From: JBGAKG01 sp044224495
GTDB taxonomy: Bacteria > Myxococcota_A > Polyangia > Polyangiales > Polyangiaceae
Assembly (NCBI GenBank): GCA_044224495.1
Contig: JBGAKG010000027.1
Location: 62,001 to 126,000 of the forward strand
Length of the DNA: 64,000 nucleotides
Direction of reading: 5' to 3'
Below, one piece after another: positions 40,681 to 48,885 of the stretch. How positions within the stretch are numbered: position 1 is the first letter of the stretch; every line of letters begins with the position of its first letter. The translations under genes and the position numbers were made by a program. The notes below the pieces were generated by a model. The model saw nothing but the letters and a program-made list of their open reading frames with translations, searched no databases and was not told the origin of the DNA.

Positions 40681-41793
40681 ATGCGCAGCACGCTCCTCGC
40701 CCTCCCCGTTCTCGCGCTCGTCGCCTGCGGCAGCAGTGACGACACCGCGACCCCCGACGCGTCCGGGCTGGTCGACGCCTCCACCCCCGACACCGCGGCC
40801 GACACCGGGTTCTCCTTTCCCGATGCCCAGCTCGACGCGGCGCCTCCGTGCGTGGACACCAACACGACCCAGCCGCCGAAGCTCAACGCCGCGAGCGGCA
40901 AGCTCGTGGCCCCGTACGACGTCGCCTACACCGCGTACGACCTCGGGCCCGTTCCGGGGATGGAAGGAACCCTGCTCGGCGGGTGCGCGGACAAGCCTGG
41001 AGATCCGAACACGCTCCTCGTGATCGCCGGCTCGGAGCGACCCGAGGGCGCCATCTGGGAGGTCGGCGTGAAGCGCGACGCGTGCGGACACATCGTCGGC
41101 TTCGTCGGCAAGGCGACGAAGGGGATCCCCGTGCCCTACGGCGACGCGAACCTCGTCGTGACGGGGAGCGGCAACATGTTGGTCCCGCAGTTCCCGGTCG
41201 CGACCCTCGCCCAAGTCGATGCGACGCAGAAGAAGGTCGACGCGACGTGGAAGCTCGGGAGCCCGTTCCTCGCCTACGCCGGCGGGAGCTGGACGCCGGG
41301 CCACGAGAGCCTCGGCGGCCTGGCGTTCGTGCCTTCGACGATCGTGAGTGGGACCGAGCTCCGCGGCGTCGGCTACCCGCTCGGGAATTGGGTCCACATC
41401 GACATCAAGAAGAACGTCAACGATCCGAAGCTCTACGACTACGTCGGGATCACCAAGACGAACATCAACCTGACCAACGGTCCGGGCGGCGTGGCGTACG
41501 TGCCCGCGGGCTCACCCGGCTTCACGAAGCCCGCGGTGCTCGTCGCCGAGTGGCTCGTCGGAACGCCGCCTCCGCTGACGACCGGCGTTCGCCAGGTCGC
41601 GGCCTACGACGTCGACGCGAACGGGGATCCCATCGTCGCGACGCGGCGCGAGTTCCTGGCGCAGTTCGATCGCCCGTGGGGTGCGCACTTCGAGGCGAGC
41701 ACCGGCGACTATCTCTTCCTGCAGTGGGCGAACAACCCGGACCACATGATCCAAGTCCGGGGCTTCGCGAAGCCGCCGCCGCCGCCCAACTGA
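40681..41793 (+). CDS. hypothetical lipoprotein
   Basis: The 370-residue protein has signal peptide LLALPVLALVAC with the lipobox Cys near 15, then an Asp/Thr/Ala linker to ~50. The folded part has strands suggestive of an incomplete propeller (LLVIAGSERPEGAIWEVGV, NLVVTGSGNMLVPQF, VAYVPAGSPGF) and ends in a Pro-rich tail (KPPPPPN). The start ATG 40681 is supported by TAGGCGG upstream. No family recognised. Confidence 0.75.
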   Translation: MRSTLLALPVLALVACGSSDDTATPDASGLVDASTPDTAADTGFSFPDAQLDAAPPCVDTNTTQPPKLNAASGKLVAPYDVAYTAYDLGPVPGMEGTLLGGCADKPGDPNTLLVIAGSERPEGAIWEVGVKRDACGHIVGFVGKATKGIPVPYGDANLVVTGSGNMLVPQFPVATLAQVDATQKKVDATWKLGSPFLAYAGGSWTPGHESLGGLAFVPSTIVSGTELRGVGYPLGNWVHIDIKKNVNDPKLYDYVGITKTNINLTNGPGGVAYVPAGSPGFTKPAVLVAEWLVGTPPPLTTGVRQVAAYDVDANGDPIVATRREFLAQFDRPWGAHFEASTGDYLFLQWANNPDHMIQVRGFAKPPPPPN

Positions 41794-41806
41794 GGCGGCG
41801 TCGTCC

Positions 41807-42790
41807 CTACGCCGGGTCCGCGTCGACGCTCGGCAGCTTCGGCGCGAATCGACCGTTCGCCGTGAGCGTCGCCACCCACTTCATCGGGGGCGCCGGCGGC
41901 TTCGCACGCCCTGCCGCCACGTCCTCGATGATCGTCGCGTAGCCATCGGCGACCTCCTTCGCGAAGATCGCACCGCTCTCCGCCCGCGCGAGGTGCGGGC
42001 GGCCGGTGTAGCCCGGGAACGGATTCAGCGCATGCCACGCGAGGCCGTGCGCCACCATCGCGAGCTCCGCCGCGAGGTCCACCTGCCCGAGCGCCTCCGC
42101 CGTGCGCGCGAGCCGCATCGTGCGCCGATCGGCCACGAGCGGCGGACACGGCGGAAGATCCCCGTGGATCGCGCCGACCGTGTGCGGGGCGTAGTGCATC
42201 GTCATCGACGTCTCGAAGAAGCCGGCGTGGAAGTCGTAGCGGAGCCCGGCGATCATCTCGTCCCGGAGCGCGCGATCTTCGATGTGGTCGAACGCACGCG
42301 CGAAGCGGGCGCCCTCGAGCTTGCATTGCTCCCGCATCGCCGCCGCGAACGGGTTGAGCGCGACCACGCCGCGCGCGCGGAGCCACGCGAGGCCGGGCTC
42401 GATCGCGGTCGAGTGCAGCGGCGCGCCGTGCCACGTCATCGCGATCACGGTGCGCGCGCCGAGCGCGTGGAGCCCTCGACATGCCTCGAGCACGACGTCG
42501 CGCACGACCGCGAAGGGAACGAAGCGCGTCCCGGGTCCCGGCGTGGGATCGACGCCGACCTCGAGATCGCTCGCGAGCACGAACGGGTGCTTCCCACCGA
42601 TCCGCGCGTGCACGTCGCGGGCGAGCCCGGTCGAGATGAGCCGGTCGTTGTGCAGCGACAGGTGAGGCCCGTGGTACTCGACCGGGTTCACGGGGAGGAA
42701 GACGGGAGCGCCGGTGGCGAGCAGCTTCCGCGCCTCGGCCACGGGGAGATCCTGGAGGTGGAGAACGCCGGCGTCCATGGGTCGATTCAT
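41807..42790 (-). CDS. creatininase-family amidohydrolase
   Basis: The 327-residue protein has the metal-site pattern of the creatininase/MftE family (PF02633): NPVEYHGPHLSLHND (Glu, His, His, Asp ligands near residues 30-46), MTWHGAPLHS in place of the usual NGHGGN, and HAGFFETSMTMHYAP matching the H-A-G-x-x-E-T-S block. Creatininases and MftE cleave small cyclic or terminal amides. There are no mycofactocin genes here, so the substrate is open. ATG 42790 is used; an ATG at 42778 is equally possible because neither has a clear ribosome site. Confidence 0.85.
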   Translation of the reverse strand: MNRPMDAGVLHLQDLPVAEARKLLATGAPVFLPVNPVEYHGPHLSLHNDRLISTGLARDVHARIGGKHPFVLASDLEVGVDPTPGPGTRFVPFAVVRDVVLEACRGLHALGARTVIAMTWHGAPLHSTAIEPGLAWLRARGVVALNPFAAAMREQCKLEGARFARAFDHIEDRALRDEMIAGLRYDFHAGFFETSMTMHYAPHTVGAIHGDLPPCPPLVADRRTMRLARTAEALGQVDLAAELAMVAHGLAWHALNPFPGYTGRPHLARAESGAIFAKEVADGYATIIEDVAAGRAKPPAPPMKWVATLTANGRFAPKLPSVDADPA

Positions 42791-42814
42791 AGCGCGATCT
42801 GGAGGAGACCGCTT

Positions 42815-42844
42815 TTTGATGGCCGCTTTGATGGGGGTTTGATG
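42815..42844. repeat. three TTTGATG direct repeats in a divergent promoter region
   Basis: TTTGATG occurs at 42815-42821, 42827-42833 and 42838-42844, spaced 12 and 11 bp, about one helical turn. They lie between the divergent creatininase-family gene and the PH-like gene, so they may be a regulator array. No matching regulator is adjacent. Confidence 0.4.
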
Positions 42845-42911
42845 CGGGGGGCCCGTAACTCTGCCCACACGACGCGACACGAGTCGCACCCACCACCAAG
42901 GAGTCACGGCA

Positions 42912-43367
42912 ATGGCACTCACCTTCAGCGAAACCCACGCAATGTCCCTCATCCAGGCGCAGCTCGGCCCGAACGAGCGCCTCCTCCACCGCGCGCGCGG
43001 CGTCGAGAAGCCGTGGTACTCGCTGCTCTTTTCGCGCCTCGGTAGCTTCCTCTGGCGGAACTACCTGATCGCAGCGACGAACCAGCGCATCCTCTTCATC
43101 CAGTACGGCGGGCTGCTCAGCGGCTACGCGGCGAAGAAGGTCGACGCGCTCGGCTGGAACGAGGTGGACAGCACCAACCTCGGCTGGGGCATCTTCAACA
43201 AGAACCTGACCGTGAAGGCGCAGGCGCAGGGCTTCTCGAAGACGGTCGTCCTCGGCCGCTTCTGGATGAAGGACAACTTCGGCGCCGCCGAGGGCATGGT
43301 CCAGGCGCACCAGCAGGCGCGTGCGTCGCTCCCGCCGGGCCAGCAAGCCTACGCATTGGCGCGCTGA
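42912..43367 (+). CDS. PH-like domain protein
   Basis: The 151-residue cytoplasmic protein starts after AAGGAG with ideal spacing, a sign of strong translation. Pattern: LGPNERLLHRARGVEKPW, then RNYLIAATNQRILFIQYGGLL, VDALGWNEVDSTNLGWGIF, NLTVKAQAQG and a C-terminal helix AEGMVQAHQQARASL. This is the strand order of bacterial PH-like (bPH/YokE) domains, which form ring oligomers or bind membranes. Its last 19 bp overlap the 3' end of the convergent histidine kinase gene. Confidence 0.75.
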   Translation: MALTFSETHAMSLIQAQLGPNERLLHRARGVEKPWYSLLFSRLGSFLWRNYLIAATNQRILFIQYGGLLSGYAAKKVDALGWNEVDSTNLGWGIFNKNLTVKAQAQGFSKTVVLGRFWMKDNFGAAEGMVQAHQQARASLPPGQQAYALAR

Positions 43368-45142
43368 ACCAACGCGCTCTCGCCGAGGAGCCGGCCGAGC
43401 GATGCTTCCAGATCGCTCGGCGCGAACGGCTTCCCGAGGAACACGACGCGCTCGTCGCGTACGATCTCGTCGGCGAGCGCGCTCTCGACGTGACCGCTCA
43501 CCATCAGGACGGGGAGCGTGCGGTCCTTCTCGCGGAGCCGGGCGAGGACCTTCTCGCCCGCGATCTCGGGCATCACGCTGTCGAGGACCACGCAGCCGAG
43601 GGCGGCGTGCTCGCGTTGGAGGATCGCGAGCGCTTCGGCACCGTTGCCCGCTTCGACGCACTCGTAGCCGAGCCGCTGGAGCACGCGCACGATGACCCGC
43701 CGCACGGCTGCCTCGTCGTCGGCGACGAGAGCGCGCTTCGTCGGGGCACGGGCGGCGAGCGACGACTGCGACGGGACCTCGCGGAGGAGCGGGAACCACA
43801 AGCGCACGGTCGTCCCCTTGCCGACGTCCGACGTGATCGCGCACGCACCATCGTGGTTGTGGACGGTCCCGTGGACGGCCGCGAGGCCGAAGCCGCTCGT
43901 CGCCTCGGGCGCCTTCGTCGAGAAGAACGGCTCGAAAAGCCGCTCGAGCGTCGCCTCGTCCATCCCGCGCCCGGTGTCGGTGAGGGAGATCTCGACGTAG
44001 TCGCCGTTCAAGGTCCGCGCCGCGGGAGGTGCGTCGGTCTCGGGAAAGGTGACGAGCGTGCTCGCGATCGTGATCTCGCCGCCGCCGGGCATCGCATCCA
44101 CGGCGTTGGCCACGAGCTTGGCGAGCGAGCTGCGGAGGAGCTCCTCGTCGCCCCGGATCTTCGCGTCCGCGGCACCGAGCGCGGCCGACACGCGAACCGT
44201 CGAAGGGAGCGCCCCCCGGATCCGAACGACGGCGTTCGTGAGCATGTCGTCGACCACGACCTCGGTCCGCTGCTGCGTGCCCCGCGGCGAGAACGCGCGG
44301 AGCTCCTGCGAGAGCTTCACCGCGCGCCGCCCGGCCTCGACGATCTCGCGAACCGAGGCGACGACCTCCGGGTCCGCCCCCTTCGTCTTCTCTTCGAGCC
44401 AGGCGGCGTGCGACACGATCGGCGTAAGCGCGTTGCTCAAGTCGTGGGCGACGCGCCCGGCGAGGCGACCCGTGCTCTTGAGTTGGTTCGCGTGAGCCGC
44501 AGCCCGCTCGGACGCGGCCTGCGCCGCCCGTGCAGTGCGCTCGCGCGTGAGCGCGGCGGAGAGGTCACGCGTCGTGCGCTCGAGGCGCCGGAACACGGCG
44601 AGCACGAGCGCGGTCGACATCGCGCTCAAGACCAGGATCGCCATCGCGTAGCGGATGCCCACCACGAGCGGGACGAAGATGGTCCCGGGCTCCGCCCCCG
44701 TCGCCAGCGTGTCGCCACCGAACACCGCGACCGTCAACGCCACGAGGGTGGCGAGCCACGCAACCAGGCCACCGCGAGGACCGTGGAAGATCGCGCTCGC
44801 CAAGCAGACCAGGCTGAAGGTGCAGCCCACGCCGACGGTGAAGCCGAGCCGCATCAACGCGAGCGCGCCGAGGCCGAACGAGCCTACGAGCATCGCCGTC
44901 GTCACGCGCGGGCTCGGGACGCGAACGAACAACGTCGCGCCGATGATCGCGAGCTCCACGGCGAGCAAGAGGAAGAAGCTCGGGCCGAACGCTCGGTGCA
45001 CCCACGCGCTCACGACCATGCTCGCGACGTGGAGCAGACCGAGCGTCAGACCGAACACTCGAAGTGCTCGCCAACCCGCCGCCCGCACGTCGACGAGCGA
45101 CTGCTCGACCTGAGGGTCGGACGGCGGGCCGGAGGACTCCAC
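43349..45142 (-). CDS. hybrid sensor histidine kinase with receiver domain
   Basis: The 597-residue protein has six N-terminal membrane helices (~28-190) with short loops. A coiled linker (~195-240) leads to the H-box VAHDLSNALTPIVSH, with the phospho-acceptor His near 252. The N-box LVANAVDAMPGG, the G1 box DTGRGMDEATLERLFEPFFSTK and the G2 box GFGLAAVHG follow. The C-terminal receiver (~478-597) has DDE near 483, the phospho-acceptor Asp in CVVLDSVMPE and Lys in FLGKPF. No extracytoplasmic sensor domain is present, so it may sense within the membrane. It stands alone; the partner regulator is not here. GTG 45142 or TTG 45145 may start translation. Confidence 0.93.
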   Translation of the reverse strand: MESSGPPSDPQVEQSLVDVRAAGWRALRVFGLTLGLLHVASMVVSAWVHRAFGPSFFLLLAVELAIIGATLFVRVPSPRVTTAMLVGSFGLGALALMRLGFTVGVGCTFSLVCLASAIFHGPRGGLVAWLATLVALTVAVFGGDTLATGAEPGTIFVPLVVGIRYAMAILVLSAMSTALVLAVFRRLERTTRDLSAALTRERTARAAQAASERAAAHANQLKSTGRLAGRVAHDLSNALTPIVSHAAWLEEKTKGADPEVVASVREIVEAGRRAVKLSQELRAFSPRGTQQRTEVVVDDMLTNAVVRIRGALPSTVRVSAALGAADAKIRGDEELLRSSLAKLVANAVDAMPGGGEITIASTLVTFPETDAPPAARTLNGDYVEISLTDTGRGMDEATLERLFEPFFSTKAPEATSGFGLAAVHGTVHNHDGACAITSDVGKGTTVRLWFPLLREVPSQSSLAARAPTKRALVADDEAAVRRVIVRVLQRLGYECVEAGNGAEALAILQREHAALGCVVLDSVMPEIAGEKVLARLREKDRTLPVLMVSGHVESALADEIVRDERVVFLGKPFAPSDLEASLGRLLGESALVQRANA

Positions 45143-45145
45143 CAA

Positions 45146-45299
45146 ATCAGACTAGCGCAGTCCGCGCCCGCGCTCCTCGCGATCCAGTTGGATCCCCCCT
45201 ACGGATCAGCTGCGAGCCGATCGCCGGAAGAGCCGGGAAATCCCCCGCGAATCCCGCGTGGCATGACCGGTGCAAAGTTCGCGCGGCGGAGGCGCCCTC
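45146..45299. other. intergenic region between divergent kinase and RTX lipoprotein genes
   Basis: The 154 bp must hold promoters for both genes. I see GGAGG-type sequence serving the RTX lipoprotein start and nothing else that stands out. Confidence 0.35.
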
Positions 45300-47240
45300 A
45301 TGTCCCGAACTCTCCTCGCACCGCTCGCGCTCGCCGCACTGGCCGCGCTCATCGCACTGGGAAGTGGTTGTTCGGCCGCGAGTGAGGACGAGGCAACCTC
45401 GGAAGACGCGCTGAACCCTTGGTCCGACGGCGCCGGCGGTGGCCCAGCCGTATGGGAGACCGACCCCTGCGATGCCCCGCAGGCGTTCGCGAAGTCCCAC
45501 GGCCTCAACTTCATCAAGGCGAGCTCGAACGCCCAACCGATCAAGGGGACGGCGGGGCGCGATCTCATCGTCGGCACGGACGGCGACGATCACATCTGGG
45601 GCGCGGGCGGCGCCGACGTCATCTGCGCCGGCTACGGCGAGGACTGGGTCCACGGCGACGACGGCAACGACTACATCGACGGCGGCGGCGACAACGACCA
45701 CCTGTACGGCGACGAGGGCGACGATCTCGTCCACGGGCGCGGCGGGAGCGACGTGATCTTCGGCGGCAACGGCGCCGACATCCTGCTCGGCGACATCCTC
45801 GACGACAAGCTCTACGGCGAAGCCGGCAACGATCTCCTGATCGGCGGACACGGCACCGACATCATGATGGGCGGGACCGGGAACGACTACCTGCGCGGCG
45901 ACACCGGCAACGACGCGTTCGTCGGGGGCCCCGGCAACGACGTCGCCAGCTTCATCACCGCGATGCCCCCCGGCCAAGGGCAGAAGGTGAACGCGCCGCC
46001 GAGCGCGATCGACGGCGTGAAGATCGACTTCACCGACGACTGCAAGGAGACCGGCTTCGGCTTCGACGACCTCCAGCGCACGACGCACGACGGGTGCGCG
46101 AACGGCGACGGCGGCAACGAGCCACTCGACGGGATCGAGGACGTCCTGGGCTCGCCCTACGACGACGTCTTCCTCGGCGGGAAGTCAGGCGTCCTCTTCC
46201 GCGGTGGCTTCGGCGACGATCACTGCGACGGAAAGCCGTGCGGGAAAGGCGACCCCGCGCCCGCCGGCACGATCTACGTGGGGATGGACGACACGCCGCG
46301 CGATCTGGGCCTCGTGGTCCGCGGCAGCGACCAATCCGACGTGCTCGACATCGCGGCGCAGAACGGGAAGCTCGTGGTGCGCGTGAAGAATGGGCGCCCG
46401 ATCACGACGAGCGGCGGCTGCAACGCCTCCGGGGCGACCGTCACGTGCTTCGCGCTCCACACCGTGCGGTTCATCGCCGCGTGGATGGGGAACGGCAACG
46501 ACGTGCTGAAGCTCGAGAGCGAAGTCGCCGGCTCCGGCCCGTTCCCGCGCGACATCACCGCGCACGCGAGCGGCGGCGAAGGCGACGACTGGCTCCACGG
46601 CGGCAACGAACAGGACGTCTTCTTCACCGGCCCGCGCGGAGCGGACCACCTGTTCGGCAACGGCGGGAGCGATGCGCTCCTCTCCGAGAGCCGCAAGTGG
46701 CCGGGGAAAGACTGCTCGAACCTGACGCCACAGCAGAAGCACGCGAACCCGTTCTGCGACGAGAACAAGCCCGACGGCGCGAGCTACGACGACGGCGCCG
46801 ACGAGCTGCGCGGCGGTCCGGGCGACGACCAGCTCGTCACGGACTACCCCTGCGGCGGGCACGTGAACTCGGGCGGCGGCGGGAAGGACATCGCCGGGTT
46901 CGCGCGGAGCGGGCGCTTCGATCTCGTCGCCCAGCTCGCGGGGAAGGCGACGATCGAGAAGGCGTTCCACGGCATGGCGTACAACCCGCAGCTCTGCGGC
47001 CTCGGGAAGGCGACGAAGTTCGAGGACGATCTCGAGATCCTCGAAGCCGCCGACGGCGACGACGAGCTCTGGGGCAACGACGCACCGAACGTGATCTGGG
47101 GCCGCGAGGGCGACGATCACCTCCACGGCCTCGCCGGCAACGACGTGCTCGAAGGCCTCTTGGGTCAGGACAAAGTCTGGGGCGGCGCCGGCGACGACGT
47201 GATCACGGGCGCGGAGGATTCGTACCCGGACGCGGACTGA
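45300..47240 (+). CDS. RTX (haemolysin-type calcium-binding) repeat lipoprotein
   Basis: The 646-residue protein starts at ATG 45300 after CGGAGGCG. Signal peptide LAALIALGSGC has a lipobox-type Cys near 24. Residues ~85-215 are an array of GGxGxDxUx nonapeptides (GTDGDDHIWGAGGADVI, YGDEGDDLVHG, FGGNGADIL, GGTGNDYLRGD), and more occur near 435-465, 495-520 and 580-640. These coil around calcium into a parallel beta roll. Between them (~270-420) lies a domain with GSDQSDVLDI and CNASGATVTCF. RTX proteins usually leave by type I secretion, but this one has a Sec signal and lipobox. Its 3' end overlaps the convergent GMC gene by 38 bp. Confidence 0.88.
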   Translation: MSRTLLAPLALAALAALIALGSGCSAASEDEATSEDALNPWSDGAGGGPAVWETDPCDAPQAFAKSHGLNFIKASSNAQPIKGTAGRDLIVGTDGDDHIWGAGGADVICAGYGEDWVHGDDGNDYIDGGGDNDHLYGDEGDDLVHGRGGSDVIFGGNGADILLGDILDDKLYGEAGNDLLIGGHGTDIMMGGTGNDYLRGDTGNDAFVGGPGNDVASFITAMPPGQGQKVNAPPSAIDGVKIDFTDDCKETGFGFDDLQRTTHDGCANGDGGNEPLDGIEDVLGSPYDDVFLGGKSGVLFRGGFGDDHCDGKPCGKGDPAPAGTIYVGMDDTPRDLGLVVRGSDQSDVLDIAAQNGKLVVRVKNGRPITTSGGCNASGATVTCFALHTVRFIAAWMGNGNDVLKLESEVAGSGPFPRDITAHASGGEGDDWLHGGNEQDVFFTGPRGADHLFGNGGSDALLSESRKWPGKDCSNLTPQQKHANPFCDENKPDGASYDDGADELRGGPGDDQLVTDYPCGGHVNSGGGGKDIAGFARSGRFDLVAQLAGKATIEKAFHGMAYNPQLCGLGKATKFEDDLEILEAADGDDELWGNDAPNVIWGREGDDHLHGLAGNDVLEGLLGQDKVWGGAGDDVITGAEDSYPDAD

Positions 47241-48885
47241 CCACGTGCCGAGCGTGCTCGCGCACGATCCCGACCGCGATGCGCTCCGCGAGCGCCGAGA
47301 TCGTGAGCAGCGGCGTCACGCCGAGCGAGCGCGGGACGATCGCACCGTCCGCAACGTAGAGACCGAGGTGCACTCGGCCTTCGGGATCGAAGACGCGCCC
47401 GCGGTCGTCCACCGCGCCGTGATCCACGTCGTCCCCCATCGGCAGCCCGCCGAGCGGGTGCACCGTCATCTGGCGCTCGCCGCCCAGGAGCGTGCTGCGC
47501 GGGTTCGGCGCGAAGATGCCGCCGTGCGCCTCGGTGAGCGCGAGCATCTCGTCGGTCATCGCGGCGAAGCAGCGCTCCTCGCCGACGCCCTTCCACGCGA
47601 CGTGCACCCGATCGTCGTCATCGTCGAGGACGAGCCGCCCCGTCGCCGAGTCGTGACCGCACGCGAGGAACAGCATCGAGTGGTTGAGCGCCCCGTCGGG
47701 ATCGGGACCGCTGAGCGAGAGGAGGTCGCGCTGGATGAGCGCGCGCTGGCGCGCGTCGGCCGAGACCATCCCCCACGCGCCGAAGACGCGTGACACCAGC
47801 GTCGCGAGCGCGGTCGGGATCGCACCTTGGAGGAGTAGGAAGCGCTCCTGGAGGTTCTTCGGGGGACCGCGGCGGAAGTCCCCGTACGAGCTGATCGTCG
47901 TCCCGACCGGCCAGCCATCGCGCACGCCGTTCACGGTCGCGCCGTAGCCGAGCACGTCGGTCCGGGTACGCCCGGCGTACGAGAGCGCCATGATGTCCGC
48001 GTTCCCGGAGAAGCGCGCCCCCACCATCTTTCCGAGCGGGAGCCCCGCGCGCTGGGACCGGAGCAGGATCTCGGTCGAGCCCATCGAGCCGGCGCCGAGG
48101 ACGACGACCCGCGCGCGCACGGTCCCCTCGCGCTCGGAGTCCACGAAGCGAAACGCGAGCTCCCAGCCGGACTCTGCGGGCGCGATCGTGCGCACCTCGA
48201 TCCCGGTGAAGATCTTCGCTTTGTGGTGCTTCGCGAGCGGCAGGTAGTTCGTGGCGAGCGTGTTCTTCGCGCCGACGTTGCAGCCCGCCACGCAGTCACC
48301 GCAGTGCGTACACGGCGCGAGCGTGACGCCGTGCCGCTCGTGCGCGTGCCGGCTCACGTTCAGCTTCATGAGCCCATGCGGGACGCCGCGGCCGGCGACG
48401 AGCTCCTTGTGGAGCATCACCTTGCGCATCCCCTCGAGCCCCGCGTCCGAGTAGGCGCCGAGCATCTCCTCCGCGCGGTCGTAGTGCTTGGCGAGGTTGC
48501 CCTTCGCCCACGAGGCGCGGATCGCGGCGGGCCACTCGGGTTGCTCGAAGACCGCTTCTTCGGGCCGGAGCGAGATGCCGGCGTTGATGAGCGAGGTGCC
48601 CCCGAGTCCGTTGCCGACGACGACGTCGAGATCGTTCGCGAGCTGGACGTTCGCGTCGAAGAGGCCGAACGGGTTGAGCGGCGAACGCACCGCCTTCGCG
48701 ACGGCGGTCTCGTCGGCCGGGAACTCGCCCGGCAACCACTCGCGCCCCCGCTCCAGCACCGCGACGGAGACGCCCGCCTGCGCGAGACGCGCCGCCGTGA
48801 TCGACGCGCCGTAGCCGGAGCCGACGACGACCGCGTCGTAGTGATACGCGAGCTGCGTGGGCGGCGAAGCGAGGTGCTTCGTCAC
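47203..48885 (-). CDS. GMC oxidoreductase (cholesterol-oxidase-like) with 4-Cys motif
   Basis: The 560-residue FAD enzyme has GSGYGASITAARLAQAG near 20-36 for FAD binding, NGLGGTSLINAGISLRP near 95-111 (GMC signature 1 region), VVVLGAGSMGSTEILLRSQ near 280 and a C-terminal YVADGAIVPRSLGVTPLLTISALAER that holds the catalytic region. Near residue 200 a CTHCGDCVAGC motif has CxxCxxCxxxC spacing, as in 4Fe-4S ferredoxins and in actinobacterial cholesterol-oxidase-like proteins. It may pass electrons to the tetrahaem cytochrome encoded just upstream, whose stop overlaps its GTG start (GTGA). The substrate is a sterol or other alcohol, by inference. Confidence 0.88.
   Translation of the reverse strand: MTKHLASPPTQLAYHYDAVVVGSGYGASITAARLAQAGVSVAVLERGREWLPGEFPADETAVAKAVRSPLNPFGLFDANVQLANDLDVVVGNGLGGTSLINAGISLRPEEAVFEQPEWPAAIRASWAKGNLAKHYDRAEEMLGAYSDAGLEGMRKVMLHKELVAGRGVPHGLMKLNVSRHAHERHGVTLAPCTHCGDCVAGCNVGAKNTLATNYLPLAKHHKAKIFTGIEVRTIAPAESGWELAFRFVDSEREGTVRARVVVLGAGSMGSTEILLRSQRAGLPLGKMVGARFSGNADIMALSYAGRTRTDVLGYGATVNGVRDGWPVGTTISSYGDFRRGPPKNLQERFLLLQGAIPTALATLVSRVFGAWGMVSADARQRALIQRDLLSLSGPDPDGALNHSMLFLACGHDSATGRLVLDDDDDRVHVAWKGVGEERCFAAMTDEMLALTEAHGGIFAPNPRSTLLGGERQMTVHPLGGLPMGDDVDHGAVDDRGRVFDPEGRVHLGLYVADGAIVPRSLGVTPLLTISALAERIAVGIVREHARHVVSPRPGTNPPRP

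Noticed and set aside
41807..42790. Mycofactocin cluster member (MftE)
   Set aside because: The protein is in the creatininase family, but no MftA-D or mycofactocin-dependent dehydrogenase genes are near.
45300..48885. Type I secretion locus around the RTX protein
   Set aside because: No ABC transporter, membrane fusion protein or TolC gene is nearby, and the RTX protein has a Sec-type signal and lipobox.
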